DNA of 64,000 nucleotides from Anaerolineales bacterium (GTDB taxonomy: Bacteria > Chloroflexota > Anaerolineae > 4572-78 > J111), in contig JACKAU010000011.1 in assembly GCA_020634855.1 (NCBI GenBank), forward strand, positions 292,432 to 356,431, written 5' to 3'. The notes beneath the pieces were generated by a model, which was given only the letters and a program-made list of their open reading frames with translations, had not been told where the DNA came from and searched no databases. Position numbers and translations under genes: made by a program. This document shows positions 25,401-32,753 of the stretch, piece after piece (position 1 is the first letter of the stretch; the number at the start of each line of letters is the position of its first letter).

Positions 25401-25851
25401 TCAGAGCGTAAAGACCACGTGCAGTCGAGACATATATCTTGTCCCGACTGGCGATAAGTTGGACGTGCTGACCAATATAAGCTCCAATGGGACGATACCA
25501 GACAACACCATAGGAACTATAATTATCAGGATAGACCTCCTCAGCGATCCACGAGGTTCGTTGGGGGTTAGCGCCAGCCATAAACCAATCCTCACCGGTC
25601 GCTGTCTGAGACGGCCCTTGAGCCTGCGCAATCGACGGATGGATAAGCGAATCGAAAGGTGTTTTTGAGCCAAAAGATAATGTATCTGAGGCAACATCCG
25701 TAGAAGGTAAATTCAAGACAATGATAACGACAAGATACCCTATCAAGCGACAGACAGATCGGATATTGTGGAACCAGGCATGTCGTTGAGTGTTCTTCAT
25801 CTGCGGCTGTGAGCGCTTACCCTTCTCCCAGATTCGTTGTGGTGCCTGCAT
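22429..25851 (-). CDS. Secreted PQQ-type beta-propeller protein with C-terminal PKD domain
   Basis: 1140 aa from ATG 25851, which has AAGGGG upstream; a second ATG at 25800 lacks one. Signal/hydrophobic segment ~34-50 (LIGYLVVIIVLNLPSTDVAS). Residues ~90-310 are BamB/PQQ-like blades (DKIYVSTARGLYALNAATGD, then GKVFLGNRDGYFYALDAATG and GEIYFAANDNFAYALQASTG). The middle (~310-1020) is a large domain with many Trp/Tyr (WPWNYPQHNFYALWKYAEIF); it has no clear family but could be helical carbohydrate-active. The C-terminus is a PKD domain (VNFDASDSSGELVSYAWDFD, then VSHTYQNDGIYRPTLTVTDD) and ends CYLPVFVK, a YLP tail. Extracellular; ligand unknown. Confidence 0.75.
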   Translation of the reverse strand: MQAPQRIWEKGKRSQPQMKNTQRHAWFHNIRSVCRLIGYLVVIIVLNLPSTDVASDTLSFGSKTPFDSLIHPSIAQAQGPSQTATGEDWFMAGANPQRTSWIAEEVYPDNYSSYGVVWYRPIGAYIGQHVQLIASRDKIYVSTARGLYALNAATGDTVWRYDTELPLGHSPTVVGDTIYVGGFDHKVHALNADTGQVRWIFDQAQAGFSTNPLVVEGKVFLGNRDGYFYALDAATGELSWQYPAANQPPLGPILYSAAYQDGEIYFAANDNFAYALQASTGQLTWKSAKLPGDGFQAWWPVVYKDYVIFSGAVDYRHQQEVGTQSIRDVIPNGSSYQISDEAMGDFIYGIQRDDLFYPGVATGDLLGATFSAGSAQDPTAKNWPWPNGRTVIDGRRATEYYEDDGNIRFDRPDHKPWRRTTVFLERQTGQEYTFDSDGDNLQEYPPFLSVGTKSGNQYPPILMPDKNGQVNEILYKYNFSKYYGGYGISKANAMGWSPANPRYLQFISESTTAIDEPIALSGSGNVVFSNLCCDRVASWLHLTEGVGGSFWNYNKTLESLNLLFETNPGDLQSYQRSLAPQYDEMWWESSMWTGLPRLYGGFGNQNSIYHNHGLQNPFIPYQEKLFVHRSNAIIALGPNPPEVPPSAQLPSNPTQADHEAYEAAIINLKKRPLLTYNKQKNDNIAPITTTDLEQKLETEILKMINQGHLRPGYYGVGQYGYRNLLTYFENPGDTLLTLSIAYPHLSPGTQTLLRTYLQEEYEHYFKNVMYGRIGWSEQPVDPDFGQLAGRESMPLPPEVAEDIKRRQKSTSAGSGWPWNYPQHNFYALWKYAEIFPDEALPIYNKILSENRLQLISQSNGEKSLPDNERLAFNPWEHNAYIAAYIGFLNLQELAGRDTADAALRNQVDAELQRLLDLRASTFEKDQPWVGDNIRSGGDIHRRDMSIARNFLFITPELGTYLHDHALSEAQDAVDEYNWVAPYWFVARYEASVSEGVQRLLYDYPALFQAKAYILGEPQDELVKYLDVSAFEVGDLFYIQNLVAALEAPSVQATIIATPTYGDAPLVVNFDASDSSGELVSYAWDFDDGETGTGQTVSHTYQNDGIYRPTLTVTDDEAKVSTARALVIVGGLQCYLPVFVK

Positions 25852-25979
25852 TCTTTAATCCCCTTTACTATATCTTGATGATTTTTATTCAGCAGACCAA
25901 ATGACCAGCACGTAATTGCCGTAATCGCGACATTGTATGCCACCCAACGGTTCTTTAATTGAATATACATGCCAGCTAC

Positions 25980-26066
25980 CTAACCACAATAAAAAGCTCA
26001 AACCTTCTCGCTGAGAAGAAATCAAAGCTATTTTCTTTGACTATACAGCGATTTAATGTGGTTAGT
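25980..26066. repeat. Nested inverted repeat in divergent intergenic region
   Basis: Outer arms CTAACCACAATAAA (25980-25993) and TTTAATGTGGTTAG (26053-26066), 13 of 14 complementary. A tight inner hairpin CTTCTC-GCT-GAGAAG sits at 26004-26018. It could be a cruciform regulatory site or a REP-like element. Confidence 0.5.
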
Positions 26067-26203
26067 CTGGTTTCTTAAATTTTTAATTTACGGAGTTCAG
26101 TACATTTTTCTGTAGTTTACTACTATATCGTGCCTTTTGTGAAGCGCAAAACGCACCTATTTTTGTCGTCTTTATTTCAAAAATCCCGTAGTAGAACAAA
26201 ACA

Positions 26204-26226
26204 AATCCCGTAGATTATACGGGATT
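26204..26226. promoter_or_regulatory. AATCCCGTA palindrome with extra direct half-site
   Basis: AATCCCGTA-GATTA-TACGGGATT is a perfect 9-bp palindrome; a further direct copy AAATCCCGTAG lies ~23 bp upstream (26181-26191). The two-and-a-half-site arrangement is typical of an operator. Regulator unknown. Confidence 0.4.
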
Positions 26227-26350
26227 CGATACCACTCGAGACTCCTAAATCTCAGAGACTTACTGTGACCAAAATAATATTAATCAACAGCTAAATTCTA
26301 AATTATTGGGTCGGAACGGGACCGACAACCTACTATTTAACCAAGAAAGC

Positions 26351-26405
26351 TCTAACTTTTTTCCAACTATGCTCTCATATCTTTATTATTAAGACTAGCT
26401 ATATT
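26351..26405 (+). promoter_or_regulatory. Phased four-hexamer promoter P2
   Basis: TCTAAC (26351), TCCAAC (26362), TCTCAT (26373) and TATTAT (26384) at exact 11-bp steps; TATATT (26400-26405) begins 10 bp after the last. The leader to the BNR-propeller gene at 26456 is ~45 nt. Likely drives the 26456-30081 export unit. Confidence 0.75.
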
Positions 26406-26455
26406 TGATGATAGTATTTACCGTCACAATTAAGACATGAAGTTGGTACAAGGTA

Positions 26456-28018
26456 ATGAAATTGACGAAGTTAATTCGCGCCGACAGGGCAATGGGTTAT
26501 TTAGCTGAACATTTGGTGATAAGACGAAATCCGTCAATAAGAAATTTGATCATTGGATTGGTTGCGTTCACGCTTGTTCTGTCGGTCGTCAAAATTGCCA
26601 TTTGCGCTTACCCTGTGGCTGCTCAGGACTTTGAAACATGGGCACCACAAGAAAGGATACCCGACTACGGTGACGAGTCTCGCCCGCCTTATATGGTTGC
26701 AGACACTAACCGAACAATTCATGTATTCAACTATCAACCCATTGGTTTGGATGATCCCACGGAGGCTATCTTTTATCGAACGTGGACTCTGGAAGACGGG
26801 TGGTCAGCGCCAAATGATATTTTGTTATCACCAATGGGAGGCCGTCCCAACCTGCAAGATGTTTTTCTTGATGAATCTGGGATTATTCACCTAATTTTTT
26901 TCGGCGGCAATGAAGTAAAGGGGGCGATGTACTATGCTAGTGCACCGGCAGCGGCTGCGGGTCGAGCACCGGCCTGGACGCGGCCGGAGAACATTGGTGA
27001 AAATGCAGGCCCATTGCCCTCTGCCACTATGACCAGTGATGGTAAAGGAAATATTGTTGTAATTTATACCGGTAGAGAAGACCAAGAGTACGGCTTGTAT
27101 GAAGTCCATTCTACCGATAATGGTGATACCTGGTCTGACCCGACTTTAATTATGCGTACTTATGATCAGTTACTACCAACCGGCACCAGAGCTACATTTG
27201 ATGAAGAGGGAAGGGTTCATGTTGTGTGGAGTTTGGTCGATAATAGAGGTATCGACGTTGAAATTTATTACGCCAAATTGAGTAGCGATTTCGCGGAATG
27301 GACCGAACCATACTTGTTCGCTCAGCGAACACCGAAAGATTACAAGACAGCTTGGCCGACCATCACTTCTTACGATGGCGCGTTAACGGTCGTTTATATG
27401 CAAGGTTCGCCGGCAACTAAATGGATACGTCGCTCCTTTGATGGGGGTGAAACATGGTCTGATCCGGAAAGACCATTTCCTCACACCGGTGAATATGAAC
27501 ATGTTGTCTTGGTAAAAGATAGTAATGACACACTACACATTTTGTTAGGCAACCGTTTGGGTGACGAAGCTCATGGAATGTGGCATGGCGTTTGGCTCGG
27601 ACAACGATGGAGTTCCCTAGAGCCGGTTGTTACTGGCCCTAAAACCCTTGAGTTTGACCCCAGCGCGCCCAGAGGTGTGGTTAGTCAGGGAAATTTGCTC
27701 TTTGTTGCTTGGTGGACTGACACCGGAGGGGCTCCTCGAAACGGGGCCTGGTATTCATACAAAACAATAGATGCACCTGAGTTACCCATAATACCGCTTC
27801 CTACACCGGTAGTGTCACCAACACCAACACCAATACCGACCAAAAAAGCGGGATTGGTCGAACCTAAACAGGAAACTACTCCAGCCAAGCTTAATCACCA
27901 GTTCGATGATGTTCCGGCTCCAGCTCAATCGGCTAGTCCAACGTTTCCAATTATAGTTGGTATTGTTTCAAGTCTATTAATTGCAGTTTTCGTTATTGTA
28001 TCTCAAAAGTTTTACTAA
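26456..28018 (+). CDS. Membrane-anchored extracellular BNR/sialidase-type beta-propeller protein
   Basis: 520 aa. An N-terminal hydrophobic segment (~29-55, IIGLVAFTLVLSVVKIAICA) exports the protein. Residues ~60-430 contain several blades with Asp-box-like signatures (HSTDNGDTWSDPTLIM and RSFDGGETWSDPERPF). A Pro/Thr linker (PTPVVSPTPTPIPTKK) follows, and a final membrane span (FPIIVGIVSSLLIAVFVIVS) anchors the C-terminus. No catalytic residues can be assigned, so sialidase activity is not claimed; glycan binding on the cell surface is a fair inference. It is the first gene of a unit with the Wzm/Wzt exporter (31-bp gap), suggesting a role tied to the exported polymer. Confidence 0.75.
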   Translation: MKLTKLIRADRAMGYLAEHLVIRRNPSIRNLIIGLVAFTLVLSVVKIAICAYPVAAQDFETWAPQERIPDYGDESRPPYMVADTNRTIHVFNYQPIGLDDPTEAIFYRTWTLEDGWSAPNDILLSPMGGRPNLQDVFLDESGIIHLIFFGGNEVKGAMYYASAPAAAAGRAPAWTRPENIGENAGPLPSATMTSDGKGNIVVIYTGREDQEYGLYEVHSTDNGDTWSDPTLIMRTYDQLLPTGTRATFDEEGRVHVVWSLVDNRGIDVEIYYAKLSSDFAEWTEPYLFAQRTPKDYKTAWPTITSYDGALTVVYMQGSPATKWIRRSFDGGETWSDPERPFPHTGEYEHVVLVKDSNDTLHILLGNRLGDEAHGMWHGVWLGQRWSSLEPVVTGPKTLEFDPSAPRGVVSQGNLLFVAWWTDTGGAPRNGAWYSYKTIDAPELPIIPLPTPVVSPTPTPIPTKKAGLVEPKQETTPAKLNHQFDDVPAPAQSASPTFPIIVGIVSSLLIAVFVIVSQKFY

Positions 28019-28048
28019 CCTTAATTATCGATAGAGAGGTGCTGATTG

Positions 28049-28831
28049 ATGGCAGTTTCATCATTAGGAGCTATATCAGAATATCATGAACTATTGTTTG
28101 CTTGGGCTTCTCGTACCATACGGGCACGTTATCAGCAGTCAGTTCTAGGCGGCCTGTGGGCAGTTCTTCAGCCCGCAGCAACGGTAGCCATATTCACAAT
28201 TATTTTTACTCAGTTCATACCCATTGACACCGGGGTACCCTATGTCATTTTCGCCTACACCGCCATGGTCCCCTGGACTTTTTTTGCGGCTTCCATCTCT
28301 GATATGGGCGACTCGCTTATCATTAACATGAACCTGGTTAGCAAAATCTACTTTCCCAGGCAAATACTCCCGATTGCGGCGCTCCTGGCTCGGCTGATGG
28401 ATTTTTGTATCGCCGGTTCTATCCTTGTATTACTAATGATTTATTATCAGGTACCTTTTTTTGCGCTGGGTTGGTTATTCATACCGTTTATCTTGATCAC
28501 GCAGATGGTTCTCGCCTTGGGAATCGGCTTGACCGCGGCCGCACTCAACGTATTCTACCGCGATGTTAAACATTTAATTGGTTTAGGGTTACAACTTTGG
28601 CTTTACGCAACGCCGATTGTCTATCCGATTGACGTTGTGCCGGAACGGTTCCTGCCTTTCTATTTTCTTAATCCTATGGTCGGCATTATTGAAGCGTATC
28701 GCGCCATCGTGCTGCGGGCTGAATTGCCAGGACCTTATATATTTATTTCTGTCGGAATTGCAACGGTTGTTTTCATCTTTGGTTATTGGTTTTTCAAACG
28801 TGTTGAATCTCAATTTGCAGATCTAGTTTAG
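28049..28831 (+). CDS. wzm: Polysaccharide ABC exporter permease (Wzm/TagG type, ABC-2)
   Basis: 260 aa from ATG 28049 with AGAGAGG upstream (a TTG one codon earlier is less likely). About six membrane spans: AVLQPAATVAIFTIIFTQF, YVIFAYTAMVPWTFFAASI, a span near SILVLLMIYYQ, GWLFIPFILITQMVLALGIG, and a last one in VGIATVVFIFGYWFF. The N-terminal motif WASRTIRARYQQSVLGGLWA is the cytoplasmic interface helix of this family. It forms the channel for lipid-linked polysaccharide export together with the ATPase encoded 8 bp downstream. Confidence 0.9.
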   Translation: MAVSSLGAISEYHELLFAWASRTIRARYQQSVLGGLWAVLQPAATVAIFTIIFTQFIPIDTGVPYVIFAYTAMVPWTFFAASISDMGDSLIINMNLVSKIYFPRQILPIAALLARLMDFCIAGSILVLLMIYYQVPFFALGWLFIPFILITQMVLALGIGLTAAALNVFYRDVKHLIGLGLQLWLYATPIVYPIDVVPERFLPFYFLNPMVGIIEAYRAIVLRAELPGPYIFISVGIATVVFIFGYWFFKRVESQFADLV

Positions 28832-28839
28832 GGATACTT

Positions 28840-30081
28840 ATGGCTCCAGCTATTTTATTTAATCAAGTCTCAAAATGTTACCGCGTTGGTCGTGGGCTAG
28901 CTAGCTTGTTCGCGATCTTCGGCAAGCAAGATTACTCAGAAACAGACAAATTTCATTGGGCTGTCAATGATGTCAGTTTTGAAGTACAACCGGGTGAAGC
29001 TCTGGCGATTATAGGGCCTAATGGTGCGGGTAAGACCACGACATTGAAACTTTTGTCGCGCGTAACCCAACCAACCTCCGGTCAAATTCAGGTCAACGGC
29101 CGTTTCTCTGCCTTAATTGAATTGGGGGCCGGTTTTCATCCTGAATTGACAGGGCGAGAAAATGTATATCTCAACGGCATTATCCTGGGAATGAAACGGT
29201 CCGAAATCCGCGCTCGTTTTGACCAGATTGTCGATTTTGCTGGTATTGAACAGTATCTTGATACGCCGGTCAAACGCTATTCCTCCGGTATGTATGCGCG
29301 TCTCGGCTTCGCCATCGCCGCCCACGTTGACCCTGATGTCTTATTAGTCGACGAAGTTCTGGCCGTTGGTGATTATGCCTTCCGGATGAAATGCTACAAT
29401 CGAATGGATGAACTGCGGGCAAAAGGGACTTCACTCCTTTTTGTTTCTCATAATATGGAAGATGTCCGCCGGGTTTGTGATCGCGGTATTGTGTTATACG
29501 GCGGCCGAAAAGTCTTTGAAGGTATCGCTGCGGAAGCCGTGGCTGAGTATGCAAATGCTTTGCGTGATAATGCCTCCAGTTCACGCAAATCCAGAAAGGT
29601 TGGCGAGAATCTTCTGGCCCAGAAAGTTATGACGCACGCCGCCCGGATCGAACGGGTGGAAATGATCGGTGCGGATGGTATTCCCATTCGAACGGTTAGA
29701 TCGGGCGAAACAGTTCACGTCGAGGTTGAAGTTCAATTTTTCGAGGATGCGGAAGCGCCTGTCTTTGCGTCGGCATTTTATGGACCTAACGGCGAAGTCG
29801 TTTATGATACCACCACTCGCTTATTAGGTGTTTCCACACCAAATTTCCGCGCCGGCGACCGGGCGGTGATCCGCTACGAGCTAACGATGAATCTAATCGA
29901 CGGACTTTATCGGCTCACAACCGACCTGGCTTATAATGATTTGAGTTGTTACTACGATTATGTGGCTGATGCTCTGAGCTTTGTCGTTGTTGCCAGCGAT
30001 CCGGCAAAAGGTATCGCCAATTTACAGACAGACGTTAGTTTTGAGATGATTGAATCTCAAGCTGTTAGAGAGCCAATTTAG
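28840..30081 (+). CDS. wzt: Polysaccharide ABC exporter ATPase with C-terminal substrate-binding domain (Wzt/TagH type)
   Basis: 413 aa. The nucleotide-binding domain (1-250) has Walker A IIGPNGAGKTT, signature YSSGMYARLGFAIAAH, Walker B VLLVDEVLAVGD and the switch His in LLFVSHNMEDV. Residues ~270-405 form an immunoglobulin-like Wzt_C domain (VHVEVEVQFFEDAEAPVFAS, then DLSCYYDYVADALSFVV) which in known Wzt proteins binds the modified non-reducing end of the polymer and couples export to chain completion. It pairs with the permease before it. A hairpin at 30086-30133 lies right after the stop. Confidence 0.92.
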   Translation: MAPAILFNQVSKCYRVGRGLASLFAIFGKQDYSETDKFHWAVNDVSFEVQPGEALAIIGPNGAGKTTTLKLLSRVTQPTSGQIQVNGRFSALIELGAGFHPELTGRENVYLNGIILGMKRSEIRARFDQIVDFAGIEQYLDTPVKRYSSGMYARLGFAIAAHVDPDVLLVDEVLAVGDYAFRMKCYNRMDELRAKGTSLLFVSHNMEDVRRVCDRGIVLYGGRKVFEGIAAEAVAEYANALRDNASSSRKSRKVGENLLAQKVMTHAARIERVEMIGADGIPIRTVRSGETVHVEVEVQFFEDAEAPVFASAFYGPNGEVVYDTTTRLLGVSTPNFRAGDRAVIRYELTMNLIDGLYRLTTDLAYNDLSCYYDYVADALSFVVVASDPAKGIANLQTDVSFEMIESQAVREPI

Positions 30082-30433
30082 ACAGCCCGAAATAATTGTG
30101 GGATTTGAAGTAGACGCTTCAAATATTTTCGGGTACTCATCAAACCGATGCCCAACATTGGTTTGGGCAAGTTTTACGGTTGTGGTCATAAGCTCATTCC
30201 GAAGCGAGTCAAAAAGCATCTCTTGAATCAAGCTGCAGGTTTGCGTGAGACAACAATCGTCCGCCTACACTTCCGCGTTAAAGAGTTATTGATCATTTCT
30301 GTGCTCAAACACAGTGTAGAATTGACAAAGCTCAACGCCATTTGGACTACCAACCTCAAGTTTCATTTGAAACTGGTATGAAACTGACAGAAGGCTGGTT
30401 GCGACATACAAGAATTCTTCAGTGAGGGTAGCT
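30082..30433. other. Intergenic region, 352 bp, 3' hairpin only
   Basis: Apart from the hairpin beside the Wzt stop, nothing is recognised. A 77-codon open stretch (30148-30381) has no ribosome-binding site, no family motif and ordinary chance length. Confidence 0.5.
30086..30133 (+). terminator. Nested hairpin at the end of the export operon
   Basis: The inner stem ATTTGAAG-TAGACG-CTTCAAAT (30103-30124) is enclosed by CCCGAAAT (30086-30093) and ATTTTCGGG (30125-30133). It starts 5 bp after the Wzt stop. No clean T run, so termination is tentative. Confidence 0.5.
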
Positions 30434-31564
30434 GTGAATGTAATAAGTATTATTATCCCGGCCTACAATCAGGCCCAATATCTGGCTGAAGCGATACAAA
30501 GTGCATTGGATCAGACTTACCAGGATGTAGAAATTATTGTTATCGATGATGGTTCAACCGATGATACAAAAGCCGTGACATACAGTTTTTCCGACCCTCG
30601 CGTCCGCTATATTTATCAGGAGAATCAAGGACTTTCAGCCGCACGTAATACAGGAATGAGGCATGCTACCGGCTCCTTGATAACGTTCTTGGATTCCGAC
30701 GATTTATTTTTACCGGATAAACTTGCATGCCTGACAGCAGAGATGAACAATAACTCTGAGCTTGGCATGGTAGCTGGTCAAGCGATTTTGATTGACGAGC
30801 AGAGTCATCGCTTAAATAGGATGATGGATGCACCTTTGCCAGAGGAATTGTCGGCACTTTTATTAGGAAATCCTATTCACGTGGGTAGCGTATTAGTTAA
30901 GCGAGAATGGCTAGAGCAGGTGGAGCCATTTGATGAGAGCTTGCGGGCCTGCGAAGATTGGGATATGTGGTTAAAATTAGCTAGAGCCGGCTGTCAAATG
31001 CATTCGATTATCCAACCAGTTTCTCTCTATCGTGTCCACGCAGAACAAATGACTCGAGGAGCTGAACGGATGCGCACGGCGATGCTAATGGTCTTGGATA
31101 AAACCTTTAATGATCCGGATTTACCAGCTAAGTGGCAGACTCAGAAAAACAAAGCCTACGCGGCGGCTTATGTTCGGGCCGCTGCCAGAGCCTACCTCGC
31201 CGGTACCCAGACGGATGGCAAAAATGACCTAAATGAGGCTGTGCGCCTAGACCCCGATTTGCTCCGAGATCAGGCCAGCGGATTATCTCGAGAGTTGGCC
31301 GGCTGGGCCAATGCCCCATTGGCTGAGGATCCTTTGACTTATCTGGAGCAAGTTCTGGATAATTTGCCGGACGGGCTCCGGCAACTGCACCAACGTCGGA
31401 AATCAGTCCTGGCGAAGTTTGCGATAGAATTGGCCTTTCAAGCACACCATCAGGGGAATCGGAGTAGTACTCGATCGCTCGTCTTACGTGCTTTCCGCTA
31501 TCAACCGAATTGGCTAAGAAATCGATGGGCCTTATCTATTCTGGTGAAAGCATATACGCGTTAA
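30434..31564 (+). CDS. GT2 glycosyltransferase with helical-repeat C-terminus
   Basis: 376 aa from GTG 30434, which has GAGGG a few bases upstream (an earlier GTG at 30422 lacks one). GT-A domain 1-210: SIIIPAYNQAQYLAEAIQSA, EIIVIDDGSTDDTKA, and SLITFLDSDDLFLPDKL with the DxD-type metal site. The acceptor motif ACEDWDMWLKLARAG marks the GT2 subfamily of rhamnosyl/galactosyl-type enzymes. Residues ~215-376 are helical and TPR-like (KNKAYAAAYVRAAARAYLAG). The same architecture appears at 40519, so the two are paralogues. Cytoplasmic; donor and acceptor unknown. Confidence 0.85.
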   Translation: MNVISIIIPAYNQAQYLAEAIQSALDQTYQDVEIIVIDDGSTDDTKAVTYSFSDPRVRYIYQENQGLSAARNTGMRHATGSLITFLDSDDLFLPDKLACLTAEMNNNSELGMVAGQAILIDEQSHRLNRMMDAPLPEELSALLLGNPIHVGSVLVKREWLEQVEPFDESLRACEDWDMWLKLARAGCQMHSIIQPVSLYRVHAEQMTRGAERMRTAMLMVLDKTFNDPDLPAKWQTQKNKAYAAAYVRAAARAYLAGTQTDGKNDLNEAVRLDPDLLRDQASGLSRELAGWANAPLAEDPLTYLEQVLDNLPDGLRQLHQRRKSVLAKFAIELAFQAHHQGNRSSTRSLVLRAFRYQPNWLRNRWALSILVKAYTR

Positions 31565-31649
31565 GAAGGTTTTCTTCTTTCATTCGCTAAGAAGAAATGA
31601 ACGGTTACCCTTTTACGAATACCACTAACAAGCAATTTGGAGTTATTTG

Positions 31650-32693
31650 ATGAAAGTTGGAATTTTAACTGAAGAAACCTGGTCGTTTCTAAATGAGATT
31701 TACGAAGACCTTTCAAAACATCATCAGACGACCTCGTTTAAACGAACAACAGTCCAATCGCCTGTTTTCGAAACTCGATTAAATCGCTACCTGGGGCGCC
31801 GCGACCTGACTGCATTCCTGGAGGCCAATGATGTAGCCTTTTTTGAATGGGCCAGTCGCTTACTTGCGGTTACAACTCATATGCCAAAGCACTGTAGCAT
31901 TGTTACCAGACTACATCGTTATGAAATGTATAAGTGGGTTGATCGGGTCGATTGGGAGGCTGTTGACCGCATCATTTTGGTTAGCCAGGCCAAAAAACAG
32001 GAGTTCTTGAGCCGATTTCCAGACTTGGCTTCAAAAATCGCTGTGGTTTATGAAGCCGTTGACCCTGATAAGTATCATCCCCGTCCCCGTAAATTTCAGG
32101 GAGATATTGGGACTTTATGTCATTTGACTCCCAGAAAACGTGTTTATGAGCTTATTCTTACCTTTTATGAGTTAGTCCAACAACGGCCTGACTTACACCT
32201 CCACATTGGTGGCGGCCAGCATGTCAACTATGGCGATTATTATTACGCCCTACACGATCTGGTCAAAAAGCTAAATCTTGATGACAAGGTCACCTTTTAC
32301 GGTAACGTGGCTGATACGCATGAGTGGTATCACAAAGTCGATATATTTATTTCAAATGCCTATTCCGAAGGCTTACAGGTCGCACCGTTAGAAGCGATGG
32401 CCTCCGGGTGTTACTGCCTTGTTCATAACTGGGCCGGCGCTGATGAAATGCTGCCCGATAGATATCTGTACTTCACCGACCGGCAACTACAGGAAAAGAT
32501 TCTGGCCTATTGTGATCTATCGGAAATAGAAAAACAGCGAGAAAAAGAGTACCTGCGCTCGGTTGTTTGCAAAAAATTCAATATCCACCATACCAAGGTA
32601 CAGATTCGCGAGATCATTGAGTCAGTGGGCAACCAAAAAATTTCATCTAATAATTCCAGGCCCGTCACGACTTCACACCAACAAATTGGATAG
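31650..32693 (+). CDS. GT4-type glycosyltransferase
   Basis: 347 aa from ATG 31650 with GGAG upstream. GT-B fold: the N-terminal domain lacks the usual Gly-rich loop and begins MKVGILTEETWSFLNEIYED. The C-terminal nucleotide-sugar domain has GTLCHLTPRKRVYELILTFY, LHLHIGGGQ, VTFYGNVADTHEWYHKVDIF and the acidic motif SEGLQVAPLEAMASGCYCLV. It probably adds one sugar to the growing repeat unit. It follows the GT2 gene by 85 bp. Confidence 0.8.
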   Translation: MKVGILTEETWSFLNEIYEDLSKHHQTTSFKRTTVQSPVFETRLNRYLGRRDLTAFLEANDVAFFEWASRLLAVTTHMPKHCSIVTRLHRYEMYKWVDRVDWEAVDRIILVSQAKKQEFLSRFPDLASKIAVVYEAVDPDKYHPRPRKFQGDIGTLCHLTPRKRVYELILTFYELVQQRPDLHLHIGGGQHVNYGDYYYALHDLVKKLNLDDKVTFYGNVADTHEWYHKVDIFISNAYSEGLQVAPLEAMASGCYCLVHNWAGADEMLPDRYLYFTDRQLQEKILAYCDLSEIEKQREKEYLRSVVCKKFNIHHTKVQIREIIESVGNQKISSNNSRPVTTSHQQIG

Positions 32694-32753
32694 GGCTTGT
32701 TTAGATTGAACAGAAACGGTATCGGCCGTTAGTTATCGATAAACAAGGTAAAA

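Larger units (their letters stand above)
25852..26455. other. Divergent intergenic region, 604 bp
   Basis: Separates the minus-strand propeller gene from the plus-strand export operon. No coding frame is supported. It contains a nested cruciform (25980-26066), an AATCCCGTA palindrome (26204-26226) and the phased promoter P2 (26351-26405), listed separately. The remainder is AT-rich. Confidence 0.5.

Noticed and set aside
26041..26100. A ninth phased promoter upstream of the 25851 propeller gene on the minus strand (ACTAAC near 26066)
   Set aside because: Hexamers at the 11-bp steps are ACTAAC, TAAATC, ATAGTC; they lose the leading T and no TANNNT box lies at the right distance.
26456..28018. 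Calling the BNR-propeller protein a sialidase
   Set aside because: Asp-box-like motifs occur in many non-enzymatic propellers, and the Arg triad and catalytic Tyr/Glu of sialidases cannot be placed.
30148..30381. 77-codon open frame between wzt and the next GT2
   Set aside because: No ribosome-binding site, no recognisable motif, length within chance expectation. Kept as non-coding.
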